Below, in pieces: positions 1 to 11,101 of a stretch of DNA of 64,000 nt (within the stretch, counting starts at the first letter, position 1; each line of letters opens with the position of its first letter). The stretch comes from Gordionus sp. m RMFG-2023 (Eukaryota; Nematomorpha; Gordioida; Chordodea; Parachordodidae). The notes below the pieces were generated by a model that was given only the letters and a program-made list of their open reading frames with translations, did not search any database and was not told where the DNA came from. A program made the translations under genes and the position numbers. The stretch is from positions 5,458,846 through 5,522,845 of the forward strand of contig NC_088779.1 of NCBI RefSeq assembly GCF_954871325.1, in the 5' to 3' direction.

Positions 1-169
1 TTTTGATTTTCGGATCGAGTTGAGAATTTGGAGTTAATAAGTTCAGATTGACAGGTCATGTGAAAAAAAATTATCTCTGACAGTTACCAATATTAACTAT
101 AGGCAAGATTTGATATTAATTTAAATTTTTTATTAAAAAATAACACTCCAGCTGATTCTAGGGAGCGCC

Positions 170-358
170 ATGACATCTCAAGTGACTTCAATTCCTTACT
201 ACTTTCGCACCTTTTTCTTGAATGACATGCAAAAAAGGCAGCTTGATCCTCTAGGTGTGCGATATTTTCCTTTGATGGTTTATGGACGTAGACGTAACCG
301 ATATCATCAGAGTATAAAAGTCCCCATCATCTTCCCCTGGATAGATGGAAATTTCTAG
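170..358 (+). CDS. Small unrecognised ORF, 62 codons, doubtful
   Basis: An open frame of 62 codons starts at an ATG after GGAGCGCC and ends at TAG. It contains a basic stretch (GRRRNR) near residue 40. I recognise no family. Base composition is slightly less AT-rich than the surroundings, which could mean coding DNA or an exon of a gene lying to the left, but no splice signals were convincing. The rest of the first 500 bases shows nothing else. Confidence 0.15.
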   Translation: MTSQVTSIPYYFRTFFLNDMQKRQLDPLGVRYFPLMVYGRRRNRYHQSIKVPIIFPWIDGNF

Positions 359-502
359 TAATATACGCAAAATGTTAGGATTAAATATTACGAAGTCTTA
401 TTAAAATTAATACGCGTTAAAAACATAATTAAAAAACAATTGAGGAAAGTTCATGGATAATAATCTATAAATTATATTATATATTTTTTTTATACAAAAA
501 AT

Positions 503-721
503 TAGTGTTGTTAAACAGCTCGTTTTGAGCCGATTTTTTTAAACGACTAACTCAATATTTAAGCCAGAAAAACATTGCCCAAGTCTCGAAATTTCGATAA
601 TATATGTCTTGACTTTAGTTCCTTCTATGATCAAAATCTTCAGGCTTGAGTAATATTTTTCTTGATGAAATATTGAGTTATCCGTTTTTTTAAAATCGGC
701 TCAAGCCGTTTAACAACGCTA
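503..721. mobile_element. Family A short inverted-repeat element (hAT-type MITE), 219 bp
   Basis: The element starts TAGTGTTGTTAAAC and ends GTTTAACAACGCTA. The ends continue inward as a long imperfect inverted repeat (GCTCGTTTTGAGCCGA against TCGGCTCAAGCCG). It is flanked by the 8-mers CAAAAAAT (495-502) and TAAAAAAT (722-729), matching at 7 of 8 positions. No ORF is present. Eight-base target duplications and TAGTG ends are typical of hAT-derived MITEs. This is the cleanest small copy of the family in the window. Confidence 0.85.
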
Positions 722-1837
722 TAAAAAATATAAAAATTTAAACTTATTAAGATTTTTATATTTTTATAATTCCTCATTAACCAATAAATTTATTTAATAA
801 ATTCGTATTTTTTTTTTCGAAATTAATCAGTATATTATAATGTATAAAGTAAAAAATGAACTTATTGTTTTAGTCAGAATTGGAATCAATAATGCCATGA
901 TGTAAAATAAATTACCTTTTTAAATAAAATCTATATAAAATACATATAAACATTATATTTATTATTTTGATGTCAATTATCTTTATTTATATTTTATAAA
1001 ATATTTTTTTTTCGATTCAAAATCTTTATTTATATTAAAAAATAGCATATATATATATATAAATAAAATATTAACATGTAAAATAATAACATATAAAAGA
1101 AAGGAGGGGTGGGGGGAGGGGGGGGGGGGTGGCTCAAAAAAATGCCCTCATTAGGAGGATATCTGATTACCATTGATGTGATAATATTTTTACCTAAAAT
1201 CTTAAAGAAATGATAGCCTAGAAAGCCTAGGGACTTATTGGTAGAAATAACAATTTGGATAAAGTGAAAATCAGAAAAATATTTATACATTTATTACTAT
1301 TATAAGGGTCTAGAAAAAATCCTTTGAAACTTAATTTTTTTTTGGTATAGCTGGGCAATAACCCAATTTTTTAGCCTGCTCAAAAACTGCGAATATAGTC
1401 TTTTTTTTATCCGTGTTCTCAAAAATAGATTTAAATCAAAATTTTCTCCTGCACATACTGGGGTTCTGGAATGAACTAATGAAGAGATAGGGGTTGGAGC
1501 AGCCATATGGCTGCTAGCAGCCTAAATTTTTAAAAGGAAATTATGTGAAAAGAATGATAAACATAGGATGGAAAACCCTATGAGGTTGGGAAAATCAAAT
1601 ATCTTGATAAAATAAACCAATTTGATTTTTTTTTAAAACTTATTGAAATCGGGTGTAATTTTTTAGTGTTTAAAACGAACTCAATCCTGAGGCAGTGCCC
1701 TGGGTTGACTTATTTCTGACACTTATTTCTGTTTAACCAGGCGCTTGAACTAGGACACCCTATTTTGGTTTATTTTTAAGAAATCCAATCTATCTAGTAT
1801 AAAACATCAAAAAAGTTTTTATAAAAATAATATTAAT
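722..1837. other. AT-rich stretch without a recognised gene
   Basis: No gene is supported. The stretch holds a short TA repeat near 1045-1061 and a G-rich tract at about 1104-1131 inside an otherwise very AT-rich background. Open frames on the minus strand here read through the G tract or low-complexity DNA and look fortuitous. Confidence 0.6.
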
Positions 1838-2166
1838 AAAGAAAAGAAGAGAAGAGAAGAGAAGAGAAGAGAAGAGAAGAGAAGAGAAGAGAAGAGAAGA
1901 GAAGAAGAAGAGAAGAGAAGAGAAGAGAAGAGAAGAAGAAGAGAAGAGAAGAGAAGAGAAGAGAAGAGAAGAAGAAAGAGAAGAGAAGAGAAGAGAAAGA
2001 GAAGAGAAGAGAAGAGAAGAGAAGAGAAGAGAAAGAGAAAAGGAGAAAGAGAAAGAGAAAGAGAAAGAGAAAGAGAAAGAGAAAGAGAAAGAGAAAGAGA
2101 AAGAGAAAGAGAAAGAGAAAGAGAAAGAGAAAGAGAAAGAGAAAAGGAGAAAGAGAAAGAGAAGAG
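1838..2166. repeat. Long purine microsatellite, (GAAGA)n changing to (GAAAGA)n
   Basis: About 330 bases are almost pure purine on the + strand. The left half is built from five-base GAAGA/GAGAA units with occasional six- or eight-base interruptions. The right half is a regular six-base GAAAGA array. The unit change suggests slippage growth in two phases. Confidence 0.95.
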
Positions 2167-2496
2167 ATTTTTAATTCCTTATTTTATTTATTTTTTTAAT
2201 ACTTTGATTTGATTATTAAGTAACGACTTTGTTAAAAAATTAACTACCTATTTTTTATTAATACAAATTATACATATTTTTTAAAAATATTAATCATCAC
2301 AGTACACGAAAAAAAGGATCATTCCAACATAACTAAAATGTTCCTATTCGGGACATTTGGTAGGACTGTATCCAATCTTCCTGTTTTATTATTATTGTTA
2401 TATAAATTTTGACAATATACAATTCTAATCTTACCTTTTCTTTTCTTTCCTTTCCTTTCTTTTTTATCGTTTTTACAGTAATTTTTTTTCCCCCTT

Positions 2497-2661
2497 TTAG
2501 TCAATAGGAATATAAAGTTTCAGCATTTGAATAACTTTTGGATTAAATCTATAAGAACGGGAAGGAATATTACCATCATTTAATAGCCTTTCAATATCAC
2601 TATCATGAATCGAATTAAAATAGTTAAGAAGTCTAGAAAGTTTCAGATAATATTTTGCCAT
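2497..2661 (-). CDS. Small unassigned ORF or single exon, 54 aa
   Basis: On the minus strand an ATG GCA start (2661-2656) opens a 54-residue frame ending in TAA at 2497-2499. The protein begins MAKYYLKLSRLL and includes DSDIERLLND and FNPKVIQMLK, with balanced charge and no low-complexity runs, so it reads like protein rather than chance. I do not recognise the family. A possible GTAATA donor lies inside the frame after LLNDG, so it could also be part of a spliced gene or an old mobile element. Nothing nearby supports either reading. Confidence 0.25.
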   Translation of the reverse strand: MAKYYLKLSRLLNYFNSIHDSDIERLLNDGNIPSRSYRFNPKVIQMLKLYIPID

Positions 2662-3275
2662 TAAACTCTATTTTATTTGCCATTTGGCCCCGTGTTTACC
2701 CCGTGGGTAGTGAACTAGCTTAAAAGGCTCTAGAAATATTTATTGATAAGCTGAAAACCCGCATTAATTTTAATAGGTAGCCTAGACATTGAGAAATAAT
2801 ACTTCTAAATTTCATTTAATCAGAGGAAATACTTATTGACTCAGAGCCAAAAATACTAAAAAAAATATAAGTTGTTACAAAAGGGGTAAAAAATCGTTTT
2901 TGATCAATATCTTTTGAATACGGAGCTCTTACTACTAAATAAACATAAGGTAGGTAGTGTGAATAGAAAAAATATATCTTTTGACTAATGAAAATAGATA
3001 ATTGCCTTCTTTCCCCACCTATCCTCGTATATTTTAGACCTTTTAAAAACCCCCAAAATTTTCAAAAACAATTTGCATCCCAAATCAAAAGTATCATTTG
3101 AGATGACATTGATATTTAATAAAAAATACCATATTTATAAGATGATAAATTATTATTTTGCATGTTTTAATATTTTTATGTCCCTATAATTTAGTCAAAC
3201 AAATATTTCGTTATTATTAATTTATTTTATCTTTTATTACTACTATATAAAACTAATTAACCTCATATAAAGAAC

Positions 3276-3550
3276 CATGACAAAGTTGGATTTTTTTTTG
3301 TTACAAATAATTATTTCCGTTTTTTTAAGATATAATTTTAAAAAAATTTCCATTTATTTTGAATATATATATTTTTATTTCAAAATCGATTTGAAAATAG
3401 TATTACTACATTATTAGCAAAAAAAATCTTGCCTATATTTGATCAAATTTCGCTGACTGGAAAACGAATATTTAATTTAGTCATCTTTAAAAAAAATTTT
3501 AAAATGGAATTGATAAGAAGGAGAAGGAGGGAAATTTTGACTTTGCCATG
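3276..3550. mobile_element. Short inverted-repeat element, about 275 bp
   Basis: The left end CATGACAAAGTTGGATTT is matched in inverted orientation by AAATTTTGACTTTGCCATG at the right end, with a few mismatches. The interior is AT-rich without an ORF. The layout is that of a MITE. No clear target duplication was found, so the exact ends and superfamily are uncertain. It lies directly upstream of the GPCR gene. Confidence 0.55.
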
Positions 3551-3807
3551 CTCATGATGAAATCACTGATATATATTAATTATATGCTATATTTTATTTA
3601 ATAAAGGAAATTATGGTATAATTTTTTATTTAGGAAAAAAAAATTTTTCATCTTTATCATTTTATTTTTAATTAATTTTTGTAAAATTATATATAAAATT
3701 TATCTAAAAAAAATTGAAATATTTAAAAATTAAATAAAATATATTATCATTTTAATATTCGACGAATAATTTTAACTTAGAGATCTGGTATTTATTTTAA
3801 ACAATAA

Positions 3808-3825
3808 TGTTTTTAAGAAAATGAT
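3808..3825 (+). promoter_or_regulatory. Possible five-codon upstream ORF overlapping the GPCR start
   Basis: An ATG at 3808 reads ATG TTT TTA AGA AAA TGA. Its stop codon overlaps the GPCR start codon as ATGA (3821-3824). If the transcript begins upstream of 3808 without a splice here, ribosomes would meet this short frame first. The sequence is seen; a regulatory role is inference. Confidence 0.3.
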
Positions 3826-5122
3826 TTCAAATTATACAGAAGAAATATTACCCTTATATAATATCTTATCATTAGATCAAAGCGTATTCTTAGATAATAA
3901 AAGTTTTCTTAATGCTAGCCAAAATTGCACGTATTGGAAAGCTTACGATGTGCCTGGACTATATGTAAAGATTTTTTTCAATTTGGTTATCTGGTTAATG
4001 GGAATTACAGGCAATTCGATTGGACTTTACGCCACCTGGAAGGATAAGTCGAAATACATAAGGGTCATTTTGTTGAAAGCCTTTTATAGTATAAATCTAG
4101 TCAACCTGTATTTCATGTTTTTGTACCCTTTGTTGGAAAGCTTCGCGGAATATTACCAGTGGAAATTTTGTTATAGTTATGCTTGGAAACATTACCTGTC
4201 CACTTTACATTTTCCACTTGCAATGGCCTTTTCGGACCTCTCTTTCAGTATATGGATCATATTTGCACTTGCCGAAATGGTAGCCATATTATATCCTATT
4301 TCCTACAGAGAGCATTTTACTACACAAAATATCAAACTTATGATTTTAGGATGCTTCGTTTACTTATTAATCTGGTTTCTACCATCTGCTTGGTGGTTCC
4401 AAGTCATCAAGATAGTTAATATTTGCGATATGGACCCGAAATTAATTTTGCATTCGCGGAAATTTGTAGTCTTCAGAACATCGCGAGAAAAAAATACTTG
4501 GATAGCTTATGGGCTATCGCGGGAATTTATGACGACATTCCTGCCTCTAGCTATAATTTTTATCTTTAACATCTGGTCTTTGAAGCGAAAAAAATTTTTG
4601 CTAAAATGCAATAAACCTGTTCTCCTTACATCATTTAACATGAAAAGGATCACTCCGATGCCTCTGCGTGAAAATGATGGGAGGGGTGAAGATACAACTT
4701 CGCCGATCTCACACTTACAATTCAACGTTATTAATATATTTTATGATATGGAGATAAAGACGAATCGCTCCATAAAATATTATCAGCCAGACATCCACGC
4801 AAGTTACACCAATTTTAACAATATCCAGGAACTCAAAATGAAACGCAAATGGAAAGAATACAATATGAACAAAAGAATGTTTCTTATAAACATGTCGGAA
4901 TATTTGATATTCCTATTTCCGGTGACTTTTTACATAATAATCGTCGACTTCTTAGAATCTAATACCTTATCTGACCACAAAGAATTGATTTTCAGTATTT
5001 GTACCTTAATTGAATATATGTATGTGTCCCTTACGTTTTATGTTAATTTCCTGTTTAACCCCGGTTACCGAAACGAGATAGTGAAGATTCTCAGGAAATC
5101 TGTTAGACGCTTCAGGATATAA
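3821..5122 (+). CDS. Rhodopsin-class G-protein-coupled receptor, single exon, 433 aa
   Basis: Seven hydrophobic segments are visible: roughly residues 50-72, 80-105, 132-156, 170-193, 235-257, 355-378 and 390-415. The N-terminus carries four N-glycosylation sequons (N4, N26, N31, N35). TM1 has the class-typical Gly-Asn (G64 N65). C117 before TM3 and C202 in the second outer loop could form the usual disulfide. At the inner end of TM3 the DRY/ERY motif reads E152-M153-V154, followed by ILYPISY in the usual place. TM7 ends in a FNPGY motif resembling NPxxY, then a short basic tail. The third inner loop is long (about 95 residues). The family is most like invertebrate peptide receptors, but the ligand cannot be told. 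The gene appears intronless with the start at the first ATG of the frame; AATAAA occurs near 5390. Confidence 0.85.
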   Translation: MISNYTEEILPLYNILSLDQSVFLDNKSFLNASQNCTYWKAYDVPGLYVKIFFNLVIWLMGITGNSIGLYATWKDKSKYIRVILLKAFYSINLVNLYFMFLYPLLESFAEYYQWKFCYSYAWKHYLSTLHFPLAMAFSDLSFSIWIIFALAEMVAILYPISYREHFTTQNIKLMILGCFVYLLIWFLPSAWWFQVIKIVNICDMDPKLILHSRKFVVFRTSREKNTWIAYGLSREFMTTFLPLAIIFIFNIWSLKRKKFLLKCNKPVLLTSFNMKRITPMPLRENDGRGEDTTSPISHLQFNVINIFYDMEIKTNRSIKYYQPDIHASYTNFNNIQELKMKRKWKEYNMNKRMFLINMSEYLIFLFPVTFYIIIVDFLESNTLSDHKELIFSICTLIEYMYVSLTFYVNFLFNPGYRNEIVKILRKSVRRFRI

Positions 5123-5551
5123 AAATGAATATTTCATCTATATATATATATAATACTGATTAGAAATAGAAACTGAGTATATCGTTCATTTTTATAAAAC
5201 TTTTGTGGTTTTAGCATTTGCAACAAAATGACTTTTACAAATGTTATTATAATGTGAAACAATTTTTTGGTTAAAAACTTCGTTTATATTATGCATCGAA
5301 ATAGAAAAAGATTTTATCAGATCCCTGAGACAGATCTAAAAAACTAGATTTCCATATCCGATGCACGATTATCTCGATTGCCTATTCCTAATAAATACCA
5401 TTGATGATAAGGCCAAGACACATATTTATCTGTTATTTATTTTCTAATTTTAGTTTTCAATTTTAAATACTTTATATTTCATTTTCCACAATAAACAAAT
5501 ATGATTATTAGTTCCTTTTAAAATCACCCCAAGAGTGAGGTATAAATCAAA
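5123..5551. other. GPCR 3' flank, no gene seen
   Basis: The stretch is AT-rich and holds AATAAA-type motifs near 5390 and 5490 that could end the GPCR transcript. No other feature is supported. Confidence 0.5.
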
Positions 5552-5803
5552 TTATTGATTTTTTCTATCGCTCTTATTAGTAATCTCCATAAGTTTTTTT
5601 TTATTTATGTGCATATGGTTACTGAAAGGTGTTTGATTAAATTTAGGTTTTCCATTCTTCATAATATACAATGCGTTTTTAATTGAATTGATACCCTTTT
5701 TTGTTTGAGCAATACGCCTATCAAGTCTAGAAATAATAATATAAAATTTTATAGATTGAGAGGGGGATAAATTATCAATAATGTTTAATGCAAATTTCAT
5801 CAT
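5552..5803 (-). CDS. Unassigned ORF, 83 aa, possibly part of a relic
   Basis: The minus-strand frame contains segments such as SIKFYIIISRLDRRIAQTKK that look protein-like, followed by an Asn/Lys-rich tail. I recognise no family. It lies next to another minus-strand coding-like stretch (5977-6180), so both may come from one decayed gene or mobile element. Confidence 0.2.
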   Translation of the reverse strand: MMKFALNIIDNLSPSQSIKFYIIISRLDRRIAQTKKGINSIKNALYIMKNGKPKFNQTPFSNHMHINKKKLMEITNKSDRKNQ

Positions 5804-5976
5804 ATTCTATCAACAGGAAACATCAACATCTCAAATTAATTTGAGTTAAATGTTGTACCAATAGATTCGCCCCAACTTGTTTTTTTTATCATTGAAACTG
5901 CAAGATACACCCTATTATTCCGCAGTACTGGTGGAGTTACTGTACAGTTTTTCATCCGTGAATTATATGATATGAA

Positions 5977-6180
5977 CTAACCTCTGAGGATATTGTAGAG
6001 GTTGTGTTTGGTACGTAAGGCAATCTTATTCGTATCGGGGTCCTGGGCTTGTTTCTTTTTTAGACATTTCAGCTGCAGCCTGCAGCTCTTTATAGATGGT
6101 CTAATGTACGGAATGTCAAATACCAGTTTCCCGGGATACTTAGCGAATTGTTCTGTGGGTGCCAGGTCGATTTTCTTGCT
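5977..6180 (-). pseudogene. Decayed coding relic of unknown family
   Basis: On the minus strand a 67-codon open stretch reads like protein: it contains KIDLAPTEQFAKYPGKLVFD and further on ends TKHNLYNILRG. Coding-like sequence (SIEALDRLIAKIDSTGSSEK, IDHAQPIEDVDSVETLL) continues upstream to about 6310 in other frames, so the unit as a whole is broken. The DNA is richer in GC than its neighbourhood. The family is not recognised; an old mobile element is the likeliest source. Confidence 0.4.
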
Positions 6181-6652
6181 TCAATAGTGTTTCAACGGAA
6201 TCAACATCTTCTATAGGCTGTGCGTGGTCTATCCACCATACCATTTTTCTGAAGATCCGGTTGAATCAATTTTTGCAATCAATCGGTCCAACGCTTCGAT
6301 AGACAGTTTCTAGGAAATTCTTACAAAAATCTTTTGGCTGTGTAATGTTTTTCTTGTCTTAAAATTTTAATTAAGCTCAAGTCATCTTTACTAAAAATCA
6401 TTTTTTTTTAATTATCGTCTGCTTAAATGTAAAGTGACATATATATTTTTAGAACGCTAATTTTGTTCATTCATCCTTTATACTTTTTTTTGTGTATTTT
6501 TTTTTTGTAAATTTTATTTAGTCACTTTTATGCGTCTTAAAATGATTATTCGTTGTTTTATAAGTTATTTTTTTTCGTTAGAGTGAGTTAGAGATAAAAC
6601 TGTTAAGTCTTAGGTTTCAGCCATATTTAAGCTTGTTCTTATAGTTTTGAAA

Positions 6653-6850
6653 GTCGATTTGATAATTCAAATAGAATCTTATATCGAGGCTAGATACAAG
6701 ATTATGGGAAAGACTATCTAAGGCTAGAGACTAGTTGGAGAGCTAGAGCGATCGCCATAAGAGTATGCTGATTTATATTAATTAAATTCATAACATTAGA
6801 ACGCTTTACCCTCAATAGCTCTAAGATTCAATTTGAATTATCAAATCGAC
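6653..6850. mobile_element. Short inverted-repeat element
   Basis: GTCGATTTGATAATTCAAAT at 6653-6672 is repeated as its perfect reverse complement at 6831-6850. Pairing continues inward for about ten more bases with two mismatches. The true element ends may lie further out, since no target duplication was identified. No ORF is present. Confidence 0.55.
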
Positions 6851-9800
6851 CATTAAAGCTTCAGACAAAAATAAGCAGTGTATATAAAGCTGATAACGCC
6901 GACTATTATAATGGTGATTAACAGATAGAATTTTAACATAATTTGACTTTATACACAATTGGGACTAACATTGTGTTTGTAACTATTATTTATTTATACC
7001 AATGTTTATTTGTTATCTTTATCCTAAATTATAATGCCTGAAATTATTTTTGATAATTATATTGTTTATTTAAGGCTATATATAGTGCCAATTAATTTGG
7101 ATAGTATAATATAATATTCTAAATAATTACTTAACAGCATCTACTTACTATAGATAAACGGCCGAAAGAATATGACGATTAGAGGCCTCAATAGTTATAT
7201 TTTTAGAAGTTAGGCGGGTATAAGGGTAATATTTTTGGAGGAAGGCTTTGGTTTGGTCTCTGCTAAATTTTCTATGATGTGTAAGCTTTGCTTGTTTATA
7301 TTTTAGCAGCACTTTCTATATAAAGTATACAATCTAAAAAAAAATTTTTTTTATCACATAATAGTCGGTGCTCAATATATTATGTGCCACCCTAATTCTT
7401 TTTATTCGCAGATTTCTATATAGTAAAAAAACATATGATAAAAACGATTATTTTAGTAAAATAGAATATATTTCTTGGATGAGGAAAATTGTAAGCAACA
7501 CCCCCAAAATTTTCCTTTACTCCCATAAATATTTTAACTACATGCCTCCGAGAGTATACCCTTACCTCTCTCGAAAGTATATGGTGACAAATGGCTTGTA
7601 TTCACCCCCCCCCCCCCATCTTCATGTAGACACTTAATCTTAATGAAAAATTTTAATTTGATAATGAAAATGTTTTTGAGGATAATTTTTTCTTATAAAT
7701 TTATTGGGTTAATAAATAATGTGAGGAAAAAAATTGCTTTAATATTAAACGAGAATAGGAGACATACGAACCCCCCCCCCTTTCCATAAAAAATAAAACC
7801 TTTATATCTAAAGCTACTAATCATGAAACTTTGCAGAAAAATAGTTTAGCATAGAATTTAAAACCTATAAATAAATCAGGTAACAGAAAGTTTTAATAAA
7901 AATTTAAAAAACTCTGTCGTTTAGTTATGCCCTAGTATATCACTCAAGATCTAAAGGATAGTAGAATTTATTCTTCCCCTGAAAAAATCTTAGTTCTAGG
8001 CAGGGCTAACTGGCAATAGCTATTTATTCACATTGACATTATGAATATAATATTATATAAATTGTAATTCAAAATTTATTCAAAAATTTAATATTAGCGA
8101 AAAATCTAATAAAAATCAAAACATCGAAGTAGTATTCAAAGAAATCATAATTTAGGCTCATTCTGATTTTGATTCTTTTGTTTGGTAGTGGGTTTAAAGG
8201 GAAAAAAATTATTGAGAAAAAATGAAAAATTGTCAAAATTAGTTATGCCAGAACGAAGAAACATCATGTATTTAGCGCCTTACTAATTCTTTAATCAAAT
8301 TCGCCTGCTACATAAAAAGTAACTGAATACGAACCAAATATAAACTATGTTATCCTTAAGCAATTAGACAAAGATCTGGAAGCTTCTAGGATCTTTATAT
8401 ATACTGTTTATATATCATTGTATGAATCTGATATTAAGAAGACGCTATCTGCCAAACATTTGAAAACACTAATTCTAAAGTTTAGGTCAATATGTTGCTT
8501 ACAGAGTATACATGTTAGTTCAATCTACAATCCGTTTGGTATTCAGTATTAATAAGAAAGTTATTAATAAAATACGAAAATTACTAAAATTGACATAATC
8601 ATAATAGGGAAGAATTTAGAAGCACCAAAGCAATTATAATAAAAAATATCAAATATGTCAAATATCTAAAAAAAACTATAATTATCATTATTATAAAAAA
8701 TTGTTTTTATCATCTTTTAAAATATGAGACTCGATGTGGCTTTAGCTTTATACAATAGACTTGTGGCAATCTTAAATTGGTTATCAAATTGAGATGAATT
8801 GGTTATGTTTATTGTTGTTAAACTTTACTATAATTTTGGCTAAGATCTATATCCGGCCTTTTTAAAAGTCGCTAGCTATGGTTAAATTGTAAACAGTTAT
8901 AGTAGCTTATTTTTTTATACTCATGATATAATGTTTTTATAAATAAAATAGAATTAGCTAAATGTTGATCCGATACGAATCATAGTGTCTTTGGGTCCCT
9001 TTTTTTATTTTATTTGTGTGTTCAATTTTGCTAATTCGATAAATTTTTATGAATATTTTACCCACTTTTTTTTTAGAATATAATATTTCCCAGATGATTT
9101 TAAGAATTAGAAAATTAAGGAGGGAGTTTTATCAATTTTTAAGAAATGAAAGCAAATTTTCGTCTAGTTATCAATATATAAGTATTATGAAAACAAAAAT
9201 TTTACATAATCATATTAAAAATTGGGGAGGGGTGGTTTATGCCACTGATAGGACTATTAAACAATTGTCATGCAGTCCATTTTCGACAGTTATTAAATAT
9301 CAATCACTCTATTTTCGAATACTTATTTATCAGGATTTTCTTTAACACCAAATTTAATTTTACGAAAAAGTTGTTTTTCGCTATGCCAAATATTCGTTAA
9401 ATAAATTTACATAAAATGATTAAAACTAATTATTTTGATAACAACATCGATAAATTATTTAATACACCTTCAAACAATCATGAACCAAATTCTGAAGAAT
9501 TCTTATATGATACCCCTTCAAACAAGTAAAATATAATGGATTATTTCCTGTCTAATTATTTTATCTCATTTAATTTTTAGCTATTATATCCACTCCTGAT
9601 TAATTAAAATTGATGATTTTTAAATATTTAAACATATAGGCTTTGTACAGTTGTGACATGTACTTTTGCTTTTTCCACAATATTGTTATGAACTAATTTA
9701 TACATTCATGAACAGAAGGCAAAAGATTATGAATGCATAAAATTTGGATTATTTTAAGACCTGGTTTGAATTTAAAAATTTTGTCAATAATCTTATTTTG

Positions 9801-10669
9801 CCTAATTTGGAAATTGTTTCAAAGAAAATATGAGTAGAAAATAAATGCTGAGTGATATATTATATTATTTTCCAACAAGTTAATTTATATCAGAGACCTT
9901 TAGAGATGAAAATTTTAGGCCCAGTTCTGATTTAAAAAATATGATTTTGTTTCAAAACTTAACCAGGATTTACGTTAACACAAAAATGGGTATTTAATAT
10001 TTTATTCTAGCCTATATTTTTTTGATATGGTGCTAAATTTTTAAAAATTTTGGCTATATATTTTGTATTAGTTTATAAATAATATTAAAAATATAGATGT
10101 AAATTTAAATTTTTCTAATGAACTAATTGATTATTAATCTTTATATGAATGTATAAATAAATACACTAGCTGTCTCAATATTAATGAACAATATTGATCA
10201 ATATTCCACGGCAGACTGAATCATGGACTGGAAGCAAATTGGCTTTGTGCAGTCTTTAAAATAATTATTATTTAGCTGACATAATTGAATCAATTTAAAC
10301 TGGTACATTGATCTTAATTGATTATCATAGTTAGGCAAGTTAGTGCTATGCCAATATTAAATATTGGATTGGATGGGCACAGATATTTAACATTTTCAAA
10401 ATATATCAAGTCAGGCCAATACCTGTAAAAATCAATCCAATCTTTTTACTTTTATTTTATTTTATGTTTTATATATATTTATATAGTTTATTATACATTA
10501 TTATATATTTCAAAGGATTTTTTATTTATTTTTATAAAAATTGAAAGATACTAAAAAAAAAATTTTTAAATAATTTTTTATTATAATGGAAATGCAAAAC
10601 CCCCTAAATTTATTTATTTAAATTGAAAATCTAAGAGGAACTAGTAACAAATAAAATAATTGAAATCGA
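6851..10669. other. AT-rich stretch without a recognised gene
   Basis: I see no supported gene across this 3.8 kb. Poly-C runs occur at about 7605-7618 and 7770-7779. The open frames here (for example about 9049-9345) are biased to Ile, Phe, Lys and Tyr, as expected by chance in AT-rich DNA, and match nothing I recognise. Confidence 0.5.
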
Positions 10670-11101
10670 TGATAATGTAGATGACCAGCCATACATGAAA
10701 GAAATCAAGGAATTTTTAAAAGAATCTTTATATCTAGATGTATAATAACATATTTTTTATATTTTATCTAGTATTGCTTGGTTGGGTTGTGATTGACCCA
10801 TTTGTTTGGGTGGTATATGATATTTTTCAAATCCCACAAAAGGTTGGGTTTGTATGAAACCCACTATTTTAAATATGTTAATTTTGTGTTTATTTAGAGA
10901 ATTAATATATCCCCTGTGGATCTACTTGTATATTGGAGAAATAATGCTGAAAAGTATCCAACTTTGTCAAAACTTGCATGTAAATTTTTGACGCCTCTTG
11001 CAACAAATGTCCCATCTGGGTCTATCTTCAGTATGGGGGATATAGATAGCCCACATTGTAGTAGCTTATTGCCAGAAAATTTAGAGGCTCTCATATTTTA
11101 A
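10670..11101 (+). pseudogene. hAT DNA-transposon transposase, C-terminal remnant
   Basis: The frame at 10895-11101 encodes the hAT C-terminal dimerisation region. VDLLVYWRNNAEKYPTLSKL matches the usual P-x-x-YW..N...FPTLSKLA pattern; the following segment, KFLTPLATNVPSGSIFS, corresponds to the conserved (A/R)K(Y/F)L..PAT.VPSERIFS, and LLPENLEALIF to the R-L-x-PEN-x-E-x-L-x-F end. The Glu-Arg of the SER motif is replaced by Gly-Ser, and the basic KKR segment before the end is missing. A shorter coding-like piece (IIEIDDNVDDQPYMKEIKEF) at about 10670-10743 may belong to the same element. The N-terminal DDE part was not found, so this is a dead fragment. It could be the parental class of the MITEs in this window, but the ends were not matched. 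Confidence 0.75.

Noticed and set aside
1030-1290. Minus-strand ORF with a proline run
   Set aside because: The prolines come from a poly-G tract and the rest is AT-rich low complexity.
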